The notes under the pieces were generated by a model. The model was given only the letters and a program-made list of their open reading frames with translations, did no database searches and was not told the origin of the DNA. Shown piece after piece: positions 16,446 through 25,535 of a DNA stretch of 64,000 nucleotides (position 1 is the stretch's first letter; each line of letters begins with the position of its first letter). Source of the stretch: Bacteroidota bacterium (GTDB lineage Bacteria; Bacteroidota; Bacteroidia; Chitinophagales; Chitinophagaceae); contig JAFAEM010000002.1 in NCBI GenBank assembly GCA_023424015.1, positions 1 to 64,000 on the forward strand, read 5' to 3'. Position numbers and translations under genes: made by a program.

Positions 16446-16452
16446 CTTTCTG

Positions 16453-16526
16453 CGGACCGGACGGGACTCGAACCCGCGACCTCTGCCGTGACAGGGCAGC
16501 ATTCTAACCAACTGAACTACCGATCC
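16453..16526 (-). tRNA. tRNA-Asp (anticodon GTC)
   Basis: A 74-nt cloverleaf on the minus strand: acceptor GGATCGG paired with CCGGTCC (one T-G pair), D-arm with TTCAGTTGGTTAGAAT, anticodon loop CTGTCAC giving GTC, T-arm with GGTTCGAGTCC, and discriminator G73, the Asp identity base. CCA is not encoded. The 3' half is a typical integrase attachment target, and the recombinase gene lies just downstream. Confidence 0.96.
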
Positions 16527-16594
16527 AATAACATTTAAGAACCAGGGTTTTATCTTTCCTTCTATCACCCAAACCCAAGCGTTTTAAAGGACGG

Positions 16595-16602
16595 CAAAGA
16601 TA
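16595..16602 (-). promoter_or_regulatory. -7 box candidate for tRNA-Asp
   Basis: TATCTTTG on the minus strand is an exact TAnnTTTG match 69 bases upstream of the tRNA 5' end. No TTTG at the proper -33 distance was found, so the call rests on the -7 element alone. Confidence 0.4.
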
Positions 16603-16737
16603 AGGGATTTGGAATTTTGATGGAAAAAGTTTTTCAATGTTTTTTTTCTGGCCTTAGTGATTAAGTGCCAGGCTATACCATCACACGGTACAGTAAAAGT
16701 CTGGCGGTGAAAATGACTGGGTAAAGGAAATATTTTT

Positions 16738-18195
16738 CTATTGCCGCCCAGCTTTCGTTTGTACACCCGAGTCGCCGGCATGATAGGGGATGCCTGATTC
16801 GTCAACAACCAGCGGACTCGAGGTCATCAGGCCGTTGGGAATGGGGAAACGCCATTTTTCCGTGCCCGTTACCGCATCAAAAGCATAGAAATGACGGGTG
16901 CCGCCGCCACCAATATAAACGACACCATCCGATACCGAGGCGCTGGCGCTGTTGGTAAGAATTTGCTTTTGCCATAGGGCTGCTCCCGTGGCCGCATTTA
17001 TCGCATAGAACTGAAGATCGTCGGCGCCGATATACAATATCCCGTTTGCCACATAGGGACTCGAACTGAAACCGGTGTTTTTCAAAACTTCCCAAATGAG
17101 CGTACCGGTTACGGCATCAAGGGCAAAAAGGCTTCCTTTAATATTGAAATTTGAGAGATCATACCAGCCACCCATATACACTACACCATCCACCACCGTG
17201 GGACTGGCCTGTTCCAGGGATACATTTGATTTGTATGCCCAGTTCAGCGTGCCGGTAGCAGCATCAATATTATAAAGATGTTGATCGCGGCTGCCAACAT
17301 ACAATGAACCTTTAACTATGCTGGCCCCGGATTGGTTGATCATGGCACCGGTCTGAAAGTTCCAGGCAGGATTGCCCGTGGCCGTATCAAGTGCATAGAT
17401 CTTTCCATCGGAGCTGCCGAAACAAACCAGGTTATTATACACCGTGGGACTCGAACTGACATTGGAGCCGGTAAGAAATTTCCATTTCAAGGCACCGGTA
17501 GGGGCGTCGATCGCATATAGATAGTCATCATTTGAACCTACATATACCGTATTTCCAAAGATCACGGCATCTGATTCAATACCTGTGGTACCGGCTTCGA
17601 ATGTCCAAAGTACCGCACCATATGCGGCATTGAATGCATATACATAACTATCGATACCGCCAACATATACAACACCATCTTTATATGTGGGAGAGGAATA
17701 AGCAAATGATTTTGTACTGGTATACTTCCATTTTAGGGTGCCGGTTCTTGCGTTTAAGGCATAAAAAGTATTATCACTGCTTCCAAAAAATACCAGGCTC
17801 TCCTTTTCTGCAACCGCGGCTTTGATGGTTACAACATATTTTGCCTGGTTGCTATTCTCCGCGGTTACCGTATATACAACCGGATGGGTGAAATCCTGTT
17901 TAACGCCGCTCGCAGGTGATATCGAAACACCGGTTATGACGATCTCGGGTATCAGTTCAGTGACATCAGTACCTGCAGGTACGGTTATACCGATGCTGTC
18001 GTTTTTGAAAGTTACTGTGGTCAACGCCGGGTCGATCAGCAAACCATTGCCTGAACGGATCGAAAAAGATACTATCGCATTTTCATCATTGAGGATTTGC
18101 GGAACATCTTTCTCGCATGCGCTAAAAGCGAGCAGTAATACCATCAACAGGCAGGAAAAGAATTTGGGGGCGGTGGCTGGTTGGTGCAGGTTCAT
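16738..18195 (-). CDS. PQQ-type beta-propeller lipoprotein with N-terminal DUF5018-like domain
   Basis: 485 residues with a lipobox FSAC (Cys27), so it is probably a surface or periplasmic lipoprotein. Residues 30-130 form a DUF5018-like beta-sandwich repeat (ENAIVSFSIRSGNG.., VPAGTDVTELIPEI, GVKQDFTHPVVYTV). The rest is about eight repeats of the form VYVGSxDxxLYAIDAxTGxLxWxF, the tryptophan-docking blades of PQQ-like propellers. Catalytic Ca/PQQ residues of true quinoprotein dehydrogenases are not evident, so a binding or scaffolding role is likelier. It converges on no close partner. Confidence 0.9.
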   Translation of the reverse strand: MNLHQPATAPKFFSCLLMVLLLAFSACEKDVPQILNDENAIVSFSIRSGNGLLIDPALTTVTFKNDSIGITVPAGTDVTELIPEIVITGVSISPASGVKQDFTHPVVYTVTAENSNQAKYVVTIKAAVAEKESLVFFGSSDNTFYALNARTGTLKWKYTSTKSFAYSSPTYKDGVVYVGGIDSYVYAFNAAYGAVLWTFEAGTTGIESDAVIFGNTVYVGSNDDYLYAIDAPTGALKWKFLTGSNVSSSPTVYNNLVCFGSSDGKIYALDTATGNPAWNFQTGAMINQSGASIVKGSLYVGSRDQHLYNIDAATGTLNWAYKSNVSLEQASPTVVDGVVYMGGWYDLSNFNIKGSLFALDAVTGTLIWEVLKNTGFSSSPYVANGILYIGADDLQFYAINAATGAALWQKQILTNSASASVSDGVVYIGGGGTRHFYAFDAVTGTEKWRFPIPNGLMTSSPLVVDESGIPYHAGDSGVQTKAGRQ

Positions 18196-18244
18196 GAGAC
18201 TAAATTAGTGACAAACCGGGGGTAATGCAAGAGGGGAGGCTGGG

Positions 18245-18290
18245 TACTGGATGCTGGATGGTGGATGCTGGATGATGGATACTGGATAGT
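18245..18290. repeat. short CTGGATG-type repeat
   Basis: Seven loose copies of TGGATG/TGGATA (ACTGGATGCTGGATGGTGG and so on) fill the start of the spacer between the lipoprotein gene and the next small gene. A simple-sequence intergenic repeat with no coding value. Confidence 0.7.
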
Positions 18291-18348
18291 GGAGATTTAC
18301 TTTTTATTGTGTTATCTTGTCCGTAAATAAGCCTAAACTTAACACGAA

Positions 18349-18510
18349 ATGAGCTACCCGATTATTGCCGTTATTTTGATTGCTGTATTCTTCGCTTACG
18401 TTTTGTTCCTTGCACTGACAAAAAGAACTAAGCAGCTAAAAACAGTTTTACCCCCTGGCATATTTTTTATTGCGGTTTGGGTGGCTGTGTATTATTTTCT
18501 GTTGAAATAA
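18349..18510 (+). CDS. small membrane protein, 53 aa
   Basis: An ATG after AACACGAA opens MSYPIIAVILIAVFFAYVLFLALT (first transmembrane segment), a basic loop KRTKQLKTVLPPG, and a second hydrophobic segment FFIAVWVAVYYFLLK. This hairpin of two helices with a positive loop is a sensible membrane topology. I do not recognise the family. Confidence 0.6.
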   Translation: MSYPIIAVILIAVFFAYVLFLALTKRTKQLKTVLPPGIFFIAVWVAVYYFLLK

Positions 18511-18524
18511 TAATTTTACTCTCG

Positions 18525-19083
18525 TTAAAAGCTTCATTTGTTATGTCGTACCCGTCATGAGCTGGTTTTTTTCTCTATGTTAATTTGAAAATTAGAGAAA
18601 GTCCCCGGGTCTGGTTTTCTTTAATGTAAGTTTTCTTAGGTGCACCGCCCGGGGTGACATCGAAGAGTCATCTGTTGCTATCGGTAGTCTTTATTGTCGT
18701 GAAGCTTCTGCTATAGTTACTCAGAATGGGCAGGTATCTGTCCTGCTATGTCGTACCAGTCATGAGCTGGTTTTTTTCCCCTGAGTTAATTTGAAAATTA
18801 GAGAAAGTCCCCGGGTCTGGTTTTCTTTAATGTAAGATTTCTTAGGTGTACCGCCCGGGGTGACAACAAGGTGGCCTTGTTGTTTTAGAAAGTTTTGAAT
18901 TAAAAAGCTTCATATGCTAATTTCGTACCGGCCCTGAGCCGGTATCTTTCTCTATGCGGATTGAAAAGTAGAGAAGGACCCCAGGTCTGATTTTCCCTGT
19001 TGCAAACTTACATGAGTGCACCGCCCAGGGTGATATCCCGGGAGTCGTCTGTTGATATCAGGAGGTATTAATGTCGTGGCTTT
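18525..19083. repeat. three direct copies of an intergenic repeat (about 118-185 bp)
   Basis: The core copies are 18542-18659, 18747-18865 and 18920-19034. Each has CGTACC, a small GAGCTGG or CCGGCCC hairpin, GAAAATTAGAGAAAG, CCCCGGGTCTGGTTTTC and CACCGCCCGGGGTGA. CCCCGGG and CCCGGGG form a long-range stem in each copy. Copies 1 and 3 extend further on both sides (18525-18707 and 18898-19083), while copy 2 has the core only. Copies 1 and 2 are nearly identical and copy 3 is diverged. No open frame is present. It may be a folded RNA family or a non-autonomous mobile repeat. Confidence 0.8.
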
Positions 19084-19111
19084 TAGCAACCTGCCTGGAT
19101 AAAATAAAAAA

Positions 19112-19130
19112 CCCCGGGCCTGGCCCGGGG
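19112..19130 (-). terminator. rho-independent terminator of the RND efflux operon
   Basis: CCCCGGG-CCTGG-CCCGGGG is a strong GC stem; on the minus strand it is followed by TTTTTTATTTT. It lies 9 bases after the RND transporter stop codon. Confidence 0.88.
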
Positions 19131-19138
19131 TAGTCTTG

Positions 19139-22100
19139 CTAATGATTTGCTGGTTTCGTTTCATTTGGGATAGCCAGCTGATAGTTTGCCGTCATCAATT
19201 CGGTGATGGGCTGTTCTTTTTTGCCCCGGCGAAATTTCACGATCAACTTATCAAAGATGGCATACATGACCGGTACCACTACCAGTGTAAGGAACAGCGA
19301 ACTGATCAGGCCGCCGATGATAACCCATGCCAGTCCATTCTTCCACTCGGCACCGGCACCCGATGCAAGGGCGATCGGCAACATACCGATCACCATCGCA
19401 ATGGTAGTCATAAGGATCGGACGCAAACGGGCATTATTGGCATCAACCAGGGCCTGGAAAGTACTGGCCCCTTCTGCCTTACGCTGGTTAGTAAAGTCCA
19501 CCAGCAGGATCGCGTTCTTGGCCACAAGGCCAATGAGCATGATCAATCCAAGTATTGTAAACAGGTTGAGCGAATTATTGGTCAACGCTAACGCCAGCAG
19601 GGCACCAATGATCGAAAGCGGAATGGAAAACAATACCACAAACGGGTACACAAAACTATTGTATAAAGCCACCATGATCAGGTATACCAAAACAACCGCA
19701 GCGATCAGTGCAATACCCAGCGATCCAAAACCTTCACTCTGGTTTTCCATATCGCCACTCCATACATAACCAACACCTGTCGGCCTGGGCAACTTGTCAA
19801 AAGCGGCCTGCCATTCGGCAGCAACTGTCCCGGTAGGGCGACCAACAGTTTGCGCCTGCACCGTTACGGAAGTACTCTTGTCTCTTCTTTCCAGCTGGCT
19901 CGGACCTGAGCTCTCCCTGATATTTGCAAACTGGGATAAACGGATCTGCTCGCCCTTGTCATTTACAAATAAAAGATTGCTTACATCGTTGATACTGCGA
20001 CGATCGAAACTGGCATAACGTATATTGATATCATATTCATACTCGCCCTGGCGAAACTTGCCATCCGTGTTACCACTAAATGCAGTCTGCATGGTAGCAC
20101 CTACAGTAGACATCGACAATCCGAGCGAAGCCATTTTATCACGATCAACCTGCACATTGATCTCGGGGTTACCAGCTTCAACAGAAAGCTTCATTTCCGT
20201 AGCACCCTGGATATTTTTCAGCTCGTTCATGGCAGCCTGCGCAAAAGACATTACACTGTCCAGTTCGGGACCTGTGACGATCAATGCAAGCGGTGCCTGC
20301 TCAGCTGAACCAAGTATACTCACCGGAACGGTTTTTACCTTGGCGCCAACCAGCAGGGGCTGTAATTCATTTTTGATCTTCGCTGCATAGATATTGGCTT
20401 CGTCTTCACGATCTTTTTTCTCTACCAACTGTACATTGATCTCCGACTTGTAGGCAGTTGCCCGCGAAGCACCCATGCCTTCACTGGATTGGCCTACCGT
20501 TGCGATCAGCTTGGTGACTTCTTTCTTTGTCTTCAGGTATTCTTCGGCTTTTTGCGTCATGGCATTGGTTTGCTCGATCGAAGCGTCTTTTGGCATTTCT
20601 ATTTGTACCAGGAACTCACCACGGTCACTCTTTGCAAAAAACTCTGCACCAATATAACCTGCACCGAGCAGGTAGAATGATGCGATCAGCATGGTGAATA
20701 CAGCTGCCAGGGTTGTTTTTTTATGGTTGAGCGACCATTTCAGTATCGACGTCACCCAGTTTGTAAAGCGGTTTAAACCATTTTCAAAACCGATGATGAT
20801 CTTACCGAAGAAAGTTTTGTTGGTAATTTTTTCCATTTTCCCAAACCTTGACGATAACCAGGGTACAATGGTGAAAGAAGAAAGTAAGGATAATAAAGTG
20901 GCGATCGATACCGTTACGCAGAACTGTTTGATAATATCCGCTGCCAGACCGGTACTTAGCGCGATAGGTACAAACACCACCACGATCACGAGGGTGATAG
21001 AAGTAACGGTAAACCCGATTTCTTTCGTCGCATCATAAGCCGCACGCACCCGGTTTTTACCCATCTCCATATGCCGGTAAATATTCTCCAGTACCACGAT
21101 CGCGTCATCCACCAGGATACCCACCACCAGTGAGAGCGCCAGCAGCGACATCAGGTTAAGCGAGTAGCCAAGCAGGGCCATCCCGATAAAAGTGGCGATC
21201 AGTGATGCAGGAATGGCCACCATTACGATCAGGGCATTACGAACACTGTGAAGGAAGAATAACATCACCAGGGCTACCAGCAGGATCGCCAGCATGAGGT
21301 CGAAGATCACCGCATTGGCAGACTGAAGCGTATATATAGAACTATCATTCGCCACTTTGATATCCAGACCTTGTGCGGCATAATCTTTATGAAGTTTATC
21401 GATCGTTGCCCGGATCTGTTCACTTACACCCACCGCATTGGCATCGGATTGTTTAAGTACCTGTACCGCGATCGCGCTTTGCTGGTTTACACGAGCCAGT
21501 TTTTCCACATCTTTTTGTGCATCCTGTACATCAGCCAGGTCTTTCAACCTGATCTGTACGCCGTTTTGATTGGCGATCACCAGCTCTCTTAGCTCCTCTA
21601 CGGTTTTATATTTCCCGGCCAGCCGGATCAGCACATCCTGTTCTGTTGTCTGCACACTACCAGTAGGAAAATCCAGGTTGGAAGATAGAATGGCATTTTG
21701 TACCTGCAATAGCGAAAGACCATATCCTTCCAGCCTGCCGGCATCAATGCTTACCTGTATCTCTCTTTCCTGGCCACCGATCAGGTTGATCTGGGCCACG
21801 CCTTCCACTCTTGACAGGATGGGTGAAATACGTTTATCCATCAGGTCGAAGAATGCCGCTTCATCCATATTGGCCGAAGCCGACATCGTCATGATGGGAA
21901 GATCATCGAGTGAGAATTTATTCAGGGAAGGAGGATCGATATCTTCCGGCAGGTCTTTTAATATGGCGTTGATCTTTCTTTGTGCGTCATTCAGCGAATA
22001 GTCCACATCCGTACCGCTGTTAAGCGTAATGATGACCGACGACATACTTTCAAAAGACTTAGTATCGATCTTCTTGATATTTTCCATCGAAGACAACGCG

Positions 22101-22306
22101 TCCTCAATTTTTTTCGAAACAGTGTTCTCCACTTCACTCGGTGAAGCGCCTGGGTAGACTGTCGTTACGGAAACAACGGAAGGACTGAACTTGGGCAGGA
22201 GCTCATAATTCAGCGAAGAATAGCTCAGCAATCCACCCAGTATCAGTACGATAAAAAGTACAATGACAAGGGTGGGGCGTTTAATTGATATTTCTGCTAG
22301 TTTCAT
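19139..22306 (-). CDS. RND efflux permease (AcrB/HAE1 type)
   Basis: 1055 residues, the normal size for a hydrophobe/amphiphile RND pump. The N-terminal helix (RPTLVIVLFIVLILGGLLSY) and two large periplasmic loops with YPGASPSEVE and porter-domain motifs are present. The proton-relay Asp pair lies in GILVDDAIVVLENI (about 400) and the matching Lys in LVAKNAILLVDF (about 930). It works with the adaptor and TolC-like genes upstream in the same operon to expel drugs or toxic organics across both membranes. A 28-base gap separates it from the adaptor gene. Substrate range cannot be read from sequence. Confidence 0.95.
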   Translation of the reverse strand: MKLAEISIKRPTLVIVLFIVLILGGLLSYSSLNYELLPKFSPSVVSVTTVYPGASPSEVENTVSKKIEDALSSMENIKKIDTKSFESMSSVIITLNSGTDVDYSLNDAQRKINAILKDLPEDIDPPSLNKFSLDDLPIMTMSASANMDEAAFFDLMDKRISPILSRVEGVAQINLIGGQEREIQVSIDAGRLEGYGLSLLQVQNAILSSNLDFPTGSVQTTEQDVLIRLAGKYKTVEELRELVIANQNGVQIRLKDLADVQDAQKDVEKLARVNQQSAIAVQVLKQSDANAVGVSEQIRATIDKLHKDYAAQGLDIKVANDSSIYTLQSANAVIFDLMLAILLVALVMLFFLHSVRNALIVMVAIPASLIATFIGMALLGYSLNLMSLLALSLVVGILVDDAIVVLENIYRHMEMGKNRVRAAYDATKEIGFTVTSITLVIVVVFVPIALSTGLAADIIKQFCVTVSIATLLSLLSSFTIVPWLSSRFGKMEKITNKTFFGKIIIGFENGLNRFTNWVTSILKWSLNHKKTTLAAVFTMLIASFYLLGAGYIGAEFFAKSDRGEFLVQIEMPKDASIEQTNAMTQKAEEYLKTKKEVTKLIATVGQSSEGMGASRATAYKSEINVQLVEKKDREDEANIYAAKIKNELQPLLVGAKVKTVPVSILGSAEQAPLALIVTGPELDSVMSFAQAAMNELKNIQGATEMKLSVEAGNPEINVQVDRDKMASLGLSMSTVGATMQTAFSGNTDGKFRQGEYEYDINIRYASFDRRSINDVSNLLFVNDKGEQIRLSQFANIRESSGPSQLERRDKSTSVTVQAQTVGRPTGTVAAEWQAAFDKLPRPTGVGYVWSGDMENQSEGFGSLGIALIAAVVLVYLIMVALYNSFVYPFVVLFSIPLSIIGALLALALTNNSLNLFTILGLIMLIGLVAKNAILLVDFTNQRKAEGASTFQALVDANNARLRPILMTTIAMVIGMLPIALASGAGAEWKNGLAWVIIGGLISSLFLTLVVVPVMYAIFDKLIVKFRRGKKEQPITELMTANYQLAIPNETKPANH

Positions 22307-22334
22307 CTGTAAATATTTTGTTTGCCTGTTGGCT

Positions 22335-23414
22335 TTATTTGATCACAGAAATTTTACTTCCATCTGCAAGGTTCACCTGGCCACTGGTGATGATGGTCTC
22401 ACCTTCTGTTAATCCCTGCAGGATCTCAACCTGGTCGCCAAATACACGTCCCGCAATCACATCGCGTAACCTGACCACTGAATCCTTTTCAGCGATAAAC
22501 ACTTTATTGGTGCTCACACTACCGGCAAACGCGGTACGGGGAATAGTGATCACCGGTGTAGTATTGCCCGGTGTGAAGAAGGCAGTGCCATACATACCCG
22601 CTTTCAATTCGTTGCCCGGATTGCTGGCAATTTCAATTTCAACCGGGAAGTTCAGCGCAGCATCAGCCTTAGGCGCGATAAAGGAAATAGTGCCCTGATA
22701 GTTCCTGTCGGGAAATACACTGGCTTTTACGTTCACTTTCTCACCTTTTTTAAGATTGGCTACCTGGTTTTCATTCACCGTGATCGCCAGTTTGAGCCGC
22801 GAAACATCTACCAGTTCAAACAGCTGCGTACCGGGGCTAACTACCGCACCTGGTTCGATATAGCGTTTGTTCACGATACCATTGATCGAAGATTTGATAT
22901 TGGCATCGCTCACGCGGATCTTTGCCTGTGCAAGCCTGGCTTGCGCGTTTTCAAGTGATAACACGGCCTGGTCAAGTTGTTGCTGCGTAACGCCACCTGT
23001 TTTGAAAGCGTTTTCATAACGGTGCTTGTCTCGCAGGGCGTTTTGATAAGCTGCTTCCGCGGTTTCGACATCAATGCTCAACACATCGGTCTTGATGATC
23101 GCCAGGGTCTGGCCTTTGCGAACCTGGTCTCCCTCTTTGGCAAGTACGCTGATAACCCTGCCTGAATTTTCCGCGGCGAATTTCAATTCCTGTCCCGGTG
23201 CAAAATTTCCATTGGCAGAAAATTCAAGCGCCACAGGCTGTTTAGATACCAAACTGGTCCTTACCGCCACATTTCCATTTGCGGTTTGTGCCACCACGGC
23301 CGTTTTTTCAGCGTTCTTTTTTTTATTGCTGGCCAGCACTGATCCGATCAGGACAAATAAACCTGCCAGTACACAAACGGTGATGGCTGTTCTTATTATT
23401 TTTTTCTTTCTCAT
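22335..23414 (-). CDS. RND efflux periplasmic adaptor (membrane fusion protein)
   Basis: 359 residues with an N-terminal transmembrane anchor (AITVCVLAGLFVLIGSVLA). The order of domains is typical: a lipoyl half (GRVISVLAKEGDQVRKGQTLAII), an alpha-hairpin (about residues 115-165, rich in Q/A/L), the second lipoyl half (IKSSINGIVNKRYIEPGAVVSPG), a beta-barrel and a membrane-proximal domain. It bridges the RND permease and the outer-membrane channel encoded on either side, with 16 bases to the tolC-like gene. Confidence 0.95.
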   Translation of the reverse strand: MRKKKIIRTAITVCVLAGLFVLIGSVLASNKKKNAEKTAVVAQTANGNVAVRTSLVSKQPVALEFSANGNFAPGQELKFAAENSGRVISVLAKEGDQVRKGQTLAIIKTDVLSIDVETAEAAYQNALRDKHRYENAFKTGGVTQQQLDQAVLSLENAQARLAQAKIRVSDANIKSSINGIVNKRYIEPGAVVSPGTQLFELVDVSRLKLAITVNENQVANLKKGEKVNVKASVFPDRNYQGTISFIAPKADAALNFPVEIEIASNPGNELKAGMYGTAFFTPGNTTPVITIPRTAFAGSVSTNKVFIAEKDSVVRLRDVIAGRVFGDQVEILQGLTEGETIITSGQVNLADGSKISVIK

Positions 23415-23430
23415 TTTATCTGTAGATATT

Positions 23431-24822
23431 TTAGTTGATTAATGATTTTAACTGGCCACGGCTTTTGATCAGTTGTATTTCCGCTACACGATAGTTCAGC
23501 AGGGCGGAAGAATAATTATTATTCGCTTCTGTAAGTGATGTCTCCGCATTCAGCAGGTCTGTTAATGTAGCCAGGCCATTGTTATAGTTATTTTGCGTGT
23601 TGGCAAAAACCTCTTTCGCCAGTTCCACGTTCTTTTGCTGAGCATTCAGCGTGATAAGGCTGTTGTTGATCTGTGTTTTCGCATTTTCATAAGCCAGGTT
23701 CAGCGCCAGCGAAGTGTTCTCGATATCTTCATTTAGTTTTTTCAAATTGATGGCGGATTGTTTCACCCTAGCTTTGGTAGCCCCTCCATTGAAGATGGGT
23801 ATACGAAGATTCAAACTGATGGAAGCGGCATCGAACCAGTTCACGCCACTGCCTTGCCCCTTGAATACAGGTATTTTGTTACCTATCCCCTGGTAGTTAT
23901 AGCTGCTCGAAAGAGAAAGACTGGGGTAGTATTCACTTTTGTAAGCCTCCTGCTGGTAATGCAGCAGGTTTTCCTGTTGCTTCAGTACCCGCAGTTCAGT
24001 ACGGTCTTCCACGTTGATGGTTTCACCCATGGCCACTGCCTGTGGCTGGATGGAATTAATTTCATCCTGTGAGATACTGATCGGTGTATGGATCGGCATA
24101 CCCATGAAAAACTTCAACTGGTTTTCCAGCAGCGTTACGCCATTCATCAGCTGCTGGCGCTGGCTTTCGAGGTTGGAGATATTCACAGCGATACGGTCGA
24201 GGTCAATTTTTTTCGCAAGCCCGTTTTCATATTGCCCCTGCAACACACGATGTATCTTTTTTGAGTTCTGGATCGTGGAGTCCAATACACCCACCTGCTG
24301 GCGTTGTACCAGTACCTGGTAATAATTGGTGGCCACCTGTTCGATGACCTGCTCTTCCGTGAGTTGGGAGCTGAGCCGGTAAAATTCCCTGGAGGCTTTT
24401 GCGGCATCGAGCCCGGTTAAAACGGATTTGTCAAACAATGCCTGCGATAAAGTGATGCCGGCATTGGCGCCCCATTTCTGTCCGAATGCCACCAGGATAG
24501 TTTCATCGGGGTTGGGAGTGGGACCAAAAATATTGGGCAGCGCACTCATCTGGAGCAAAGGGTTGTAAGTGAGGCCGGCTGATCCGCTTACCTGGGGTAG
24601 TGCCCGCGCACGCACTTCATCTATCTGGTACTCGCTGTTTTCAAGATCCAGTTTTGATTTACGCGCCGACTGGTTAGCACCCAGGGCGTAGTTCAGGGCA
24701 TGCGACAGGTCGAGTGGCACAGGCTCCTGGGCTGTTGACGACAGGGTGCAAAGCACAATTCCCAACAATAACAGGCCCTGTTTTAATGGCCGATGTAGTT
24801 TAGTTGTGATACCGGTTTTCAT
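23431..24822 (-). CDS. TolC-family outer-membrane channel protein
   Basis: 463 residues with a signal peptide (GLLLLGIVLCTLSSTAQ). Two homologous halves of long helical hairpins follow. Typical motifs include LDLENSEYQIDEVRARALPQVSGSAGL in the first half and VLKQQENLLHYQQEAYKSEYYPSLSLSSSYNYQG in the second. It forms the trimeric exit duct of the efflux system. It is the first structural gene after the TetR regulator. Confidence 0.95.
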   Translation of the reverse strand: MKTGITTKLHRPLKQGLLLLGIVLCTLSSTAQEPVPLDLSHALNYALGANQSARKSKLDLENSEYQIDEVRARALPQVSGSAGLTYNPLLQMSALPNIFGPTPNPDETILVAFGQKWGANAGITLSQALFDKSVLTGLDAAKASREFYRLSSQLTEEQVIEQVATNYYQVLVQRQQVGVLDSTIQNSKKIHRVLQGQYENGLAKKIDLDRIAVNISNLESQRQQLMNGVTLLENQLKFFMGMPIHTPISISQDEINSIQPQAVAMGETINVEDRTELRVLKQQENLLHYQQEAYKSEYYPSLSLSSSYNYQGIGNKIPVFKGQGSGVNWFDAASISLNLRIPIFNGGATKARVKQSAINLKKLNEDIENTSLALNLAYENAKTQINNSLITLNAQQKNVELAKEVFANTQNNYNNGLATLTDLLNAETSLTEANNNYSSALLNYRVAEIQLIKSRGQLKSLIN

Positions 24823-24854
24823 CTATCTTCTTATTATATTAAACTTTTGAATGG

Positions 24855-25487
24855 TTATGAGTTGTTGCTGGCTTCAGCCCTGATCCCCTGGTAAAAGATG
24901 CTGATCAGCTCCTGTTGCCTGGAGAGCACTTCGCGGAAATCTTTTTCAACAGGCAGTGCAGTTTTTTCTCTTACACAGGAAGAAAGCGCGCGGAGTGTTT
25001 CCAGCAGGAGTTCCGCGGTTTTTTGCGTATCGATCGGCCTCAATTCACCCGATCGAACACCTGTTTCAAACAATTGTGTAACCAGGCCTGCTTCCTTTCC
25101 TATCAGGTATTCTTTCCAATTGTGAAAAGAGCTATGCTTCACGATCTCCATGTGTTCGGCCTGGGTGAGCAGCATATAATATTTTTCGAAAAAGACACTT
25201 TTCACCTGTGTCAGTTTTAATAATGCTTCTTTCACCGTTGGAGAGGCTTCCATTTCGGCCTTCAGTTGGCCACCGTATTCACGTGTCAGTTTTTCCACTG
25301 TGGCATTTACCAGCGATTGCTTATCCTGGTAATAATAGGAGAGGGCCTGCTTGGTGATGGCCATGTCGTCGGCCACTTCGGTGAGCGTGGTTTTACTGAT
25401 CCCGAAATGTGCGAAGCGCTTCAAAGCGGCTTCTGCAATCTGGGCCTGCATGCTGGGAGTTTCCGGTATAGTTTGACTTTTTGACAA
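24855..25487 (-). CDS. TetR/AcrR-family regulator of the efflux operon
   Basis: 210 residues. The N-terminal HTH reads AALKRFAHFGISKTTLTEVADDMAITKQALSYYYQDKQSL, and the ligand-binding region is helical and variable. It lies 32 bases upstream of the tolC-like gene on the same strand, so it is probably co-transcribed and represses its own operon until an efflux substrate binds. A second, related TetR gene lies directly upstream. Confidence 0.93.
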   Translation of the reverse strand: MSKSQTIPETPSMQAQIAEAALKRFAHFGISKTTLTEVADDMAITKQALSYYYQDKQSLVNATVEKLTREYGGQLKAEMEASPTVKEALLKLTQVKSVFFEKYYMLLTQAEHMEIVKHSSFHNWKEYLIGKEAGLVTQLFETGVRSGELRPIDTQKTAELLLETLRALSSCVREKTALPVEKDFREVLSRQQELISIFYQGIRAEASNNS

Positions 25488-25535
25488 TCTGACTATTTTG
25501 ATTTGAAAGTCAAAAGTAAGACAAAAAAAATAATC

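Noticed and set aside
17041..17470. Two GGGACTCGAACTGA stretches resembling the tRNA-Asp T-arm, as possible att sites
   Set aside because: They lie inside recurring blades of the PQQ propeller gene on the wrong side of the tRNA and match only about 12 bases.
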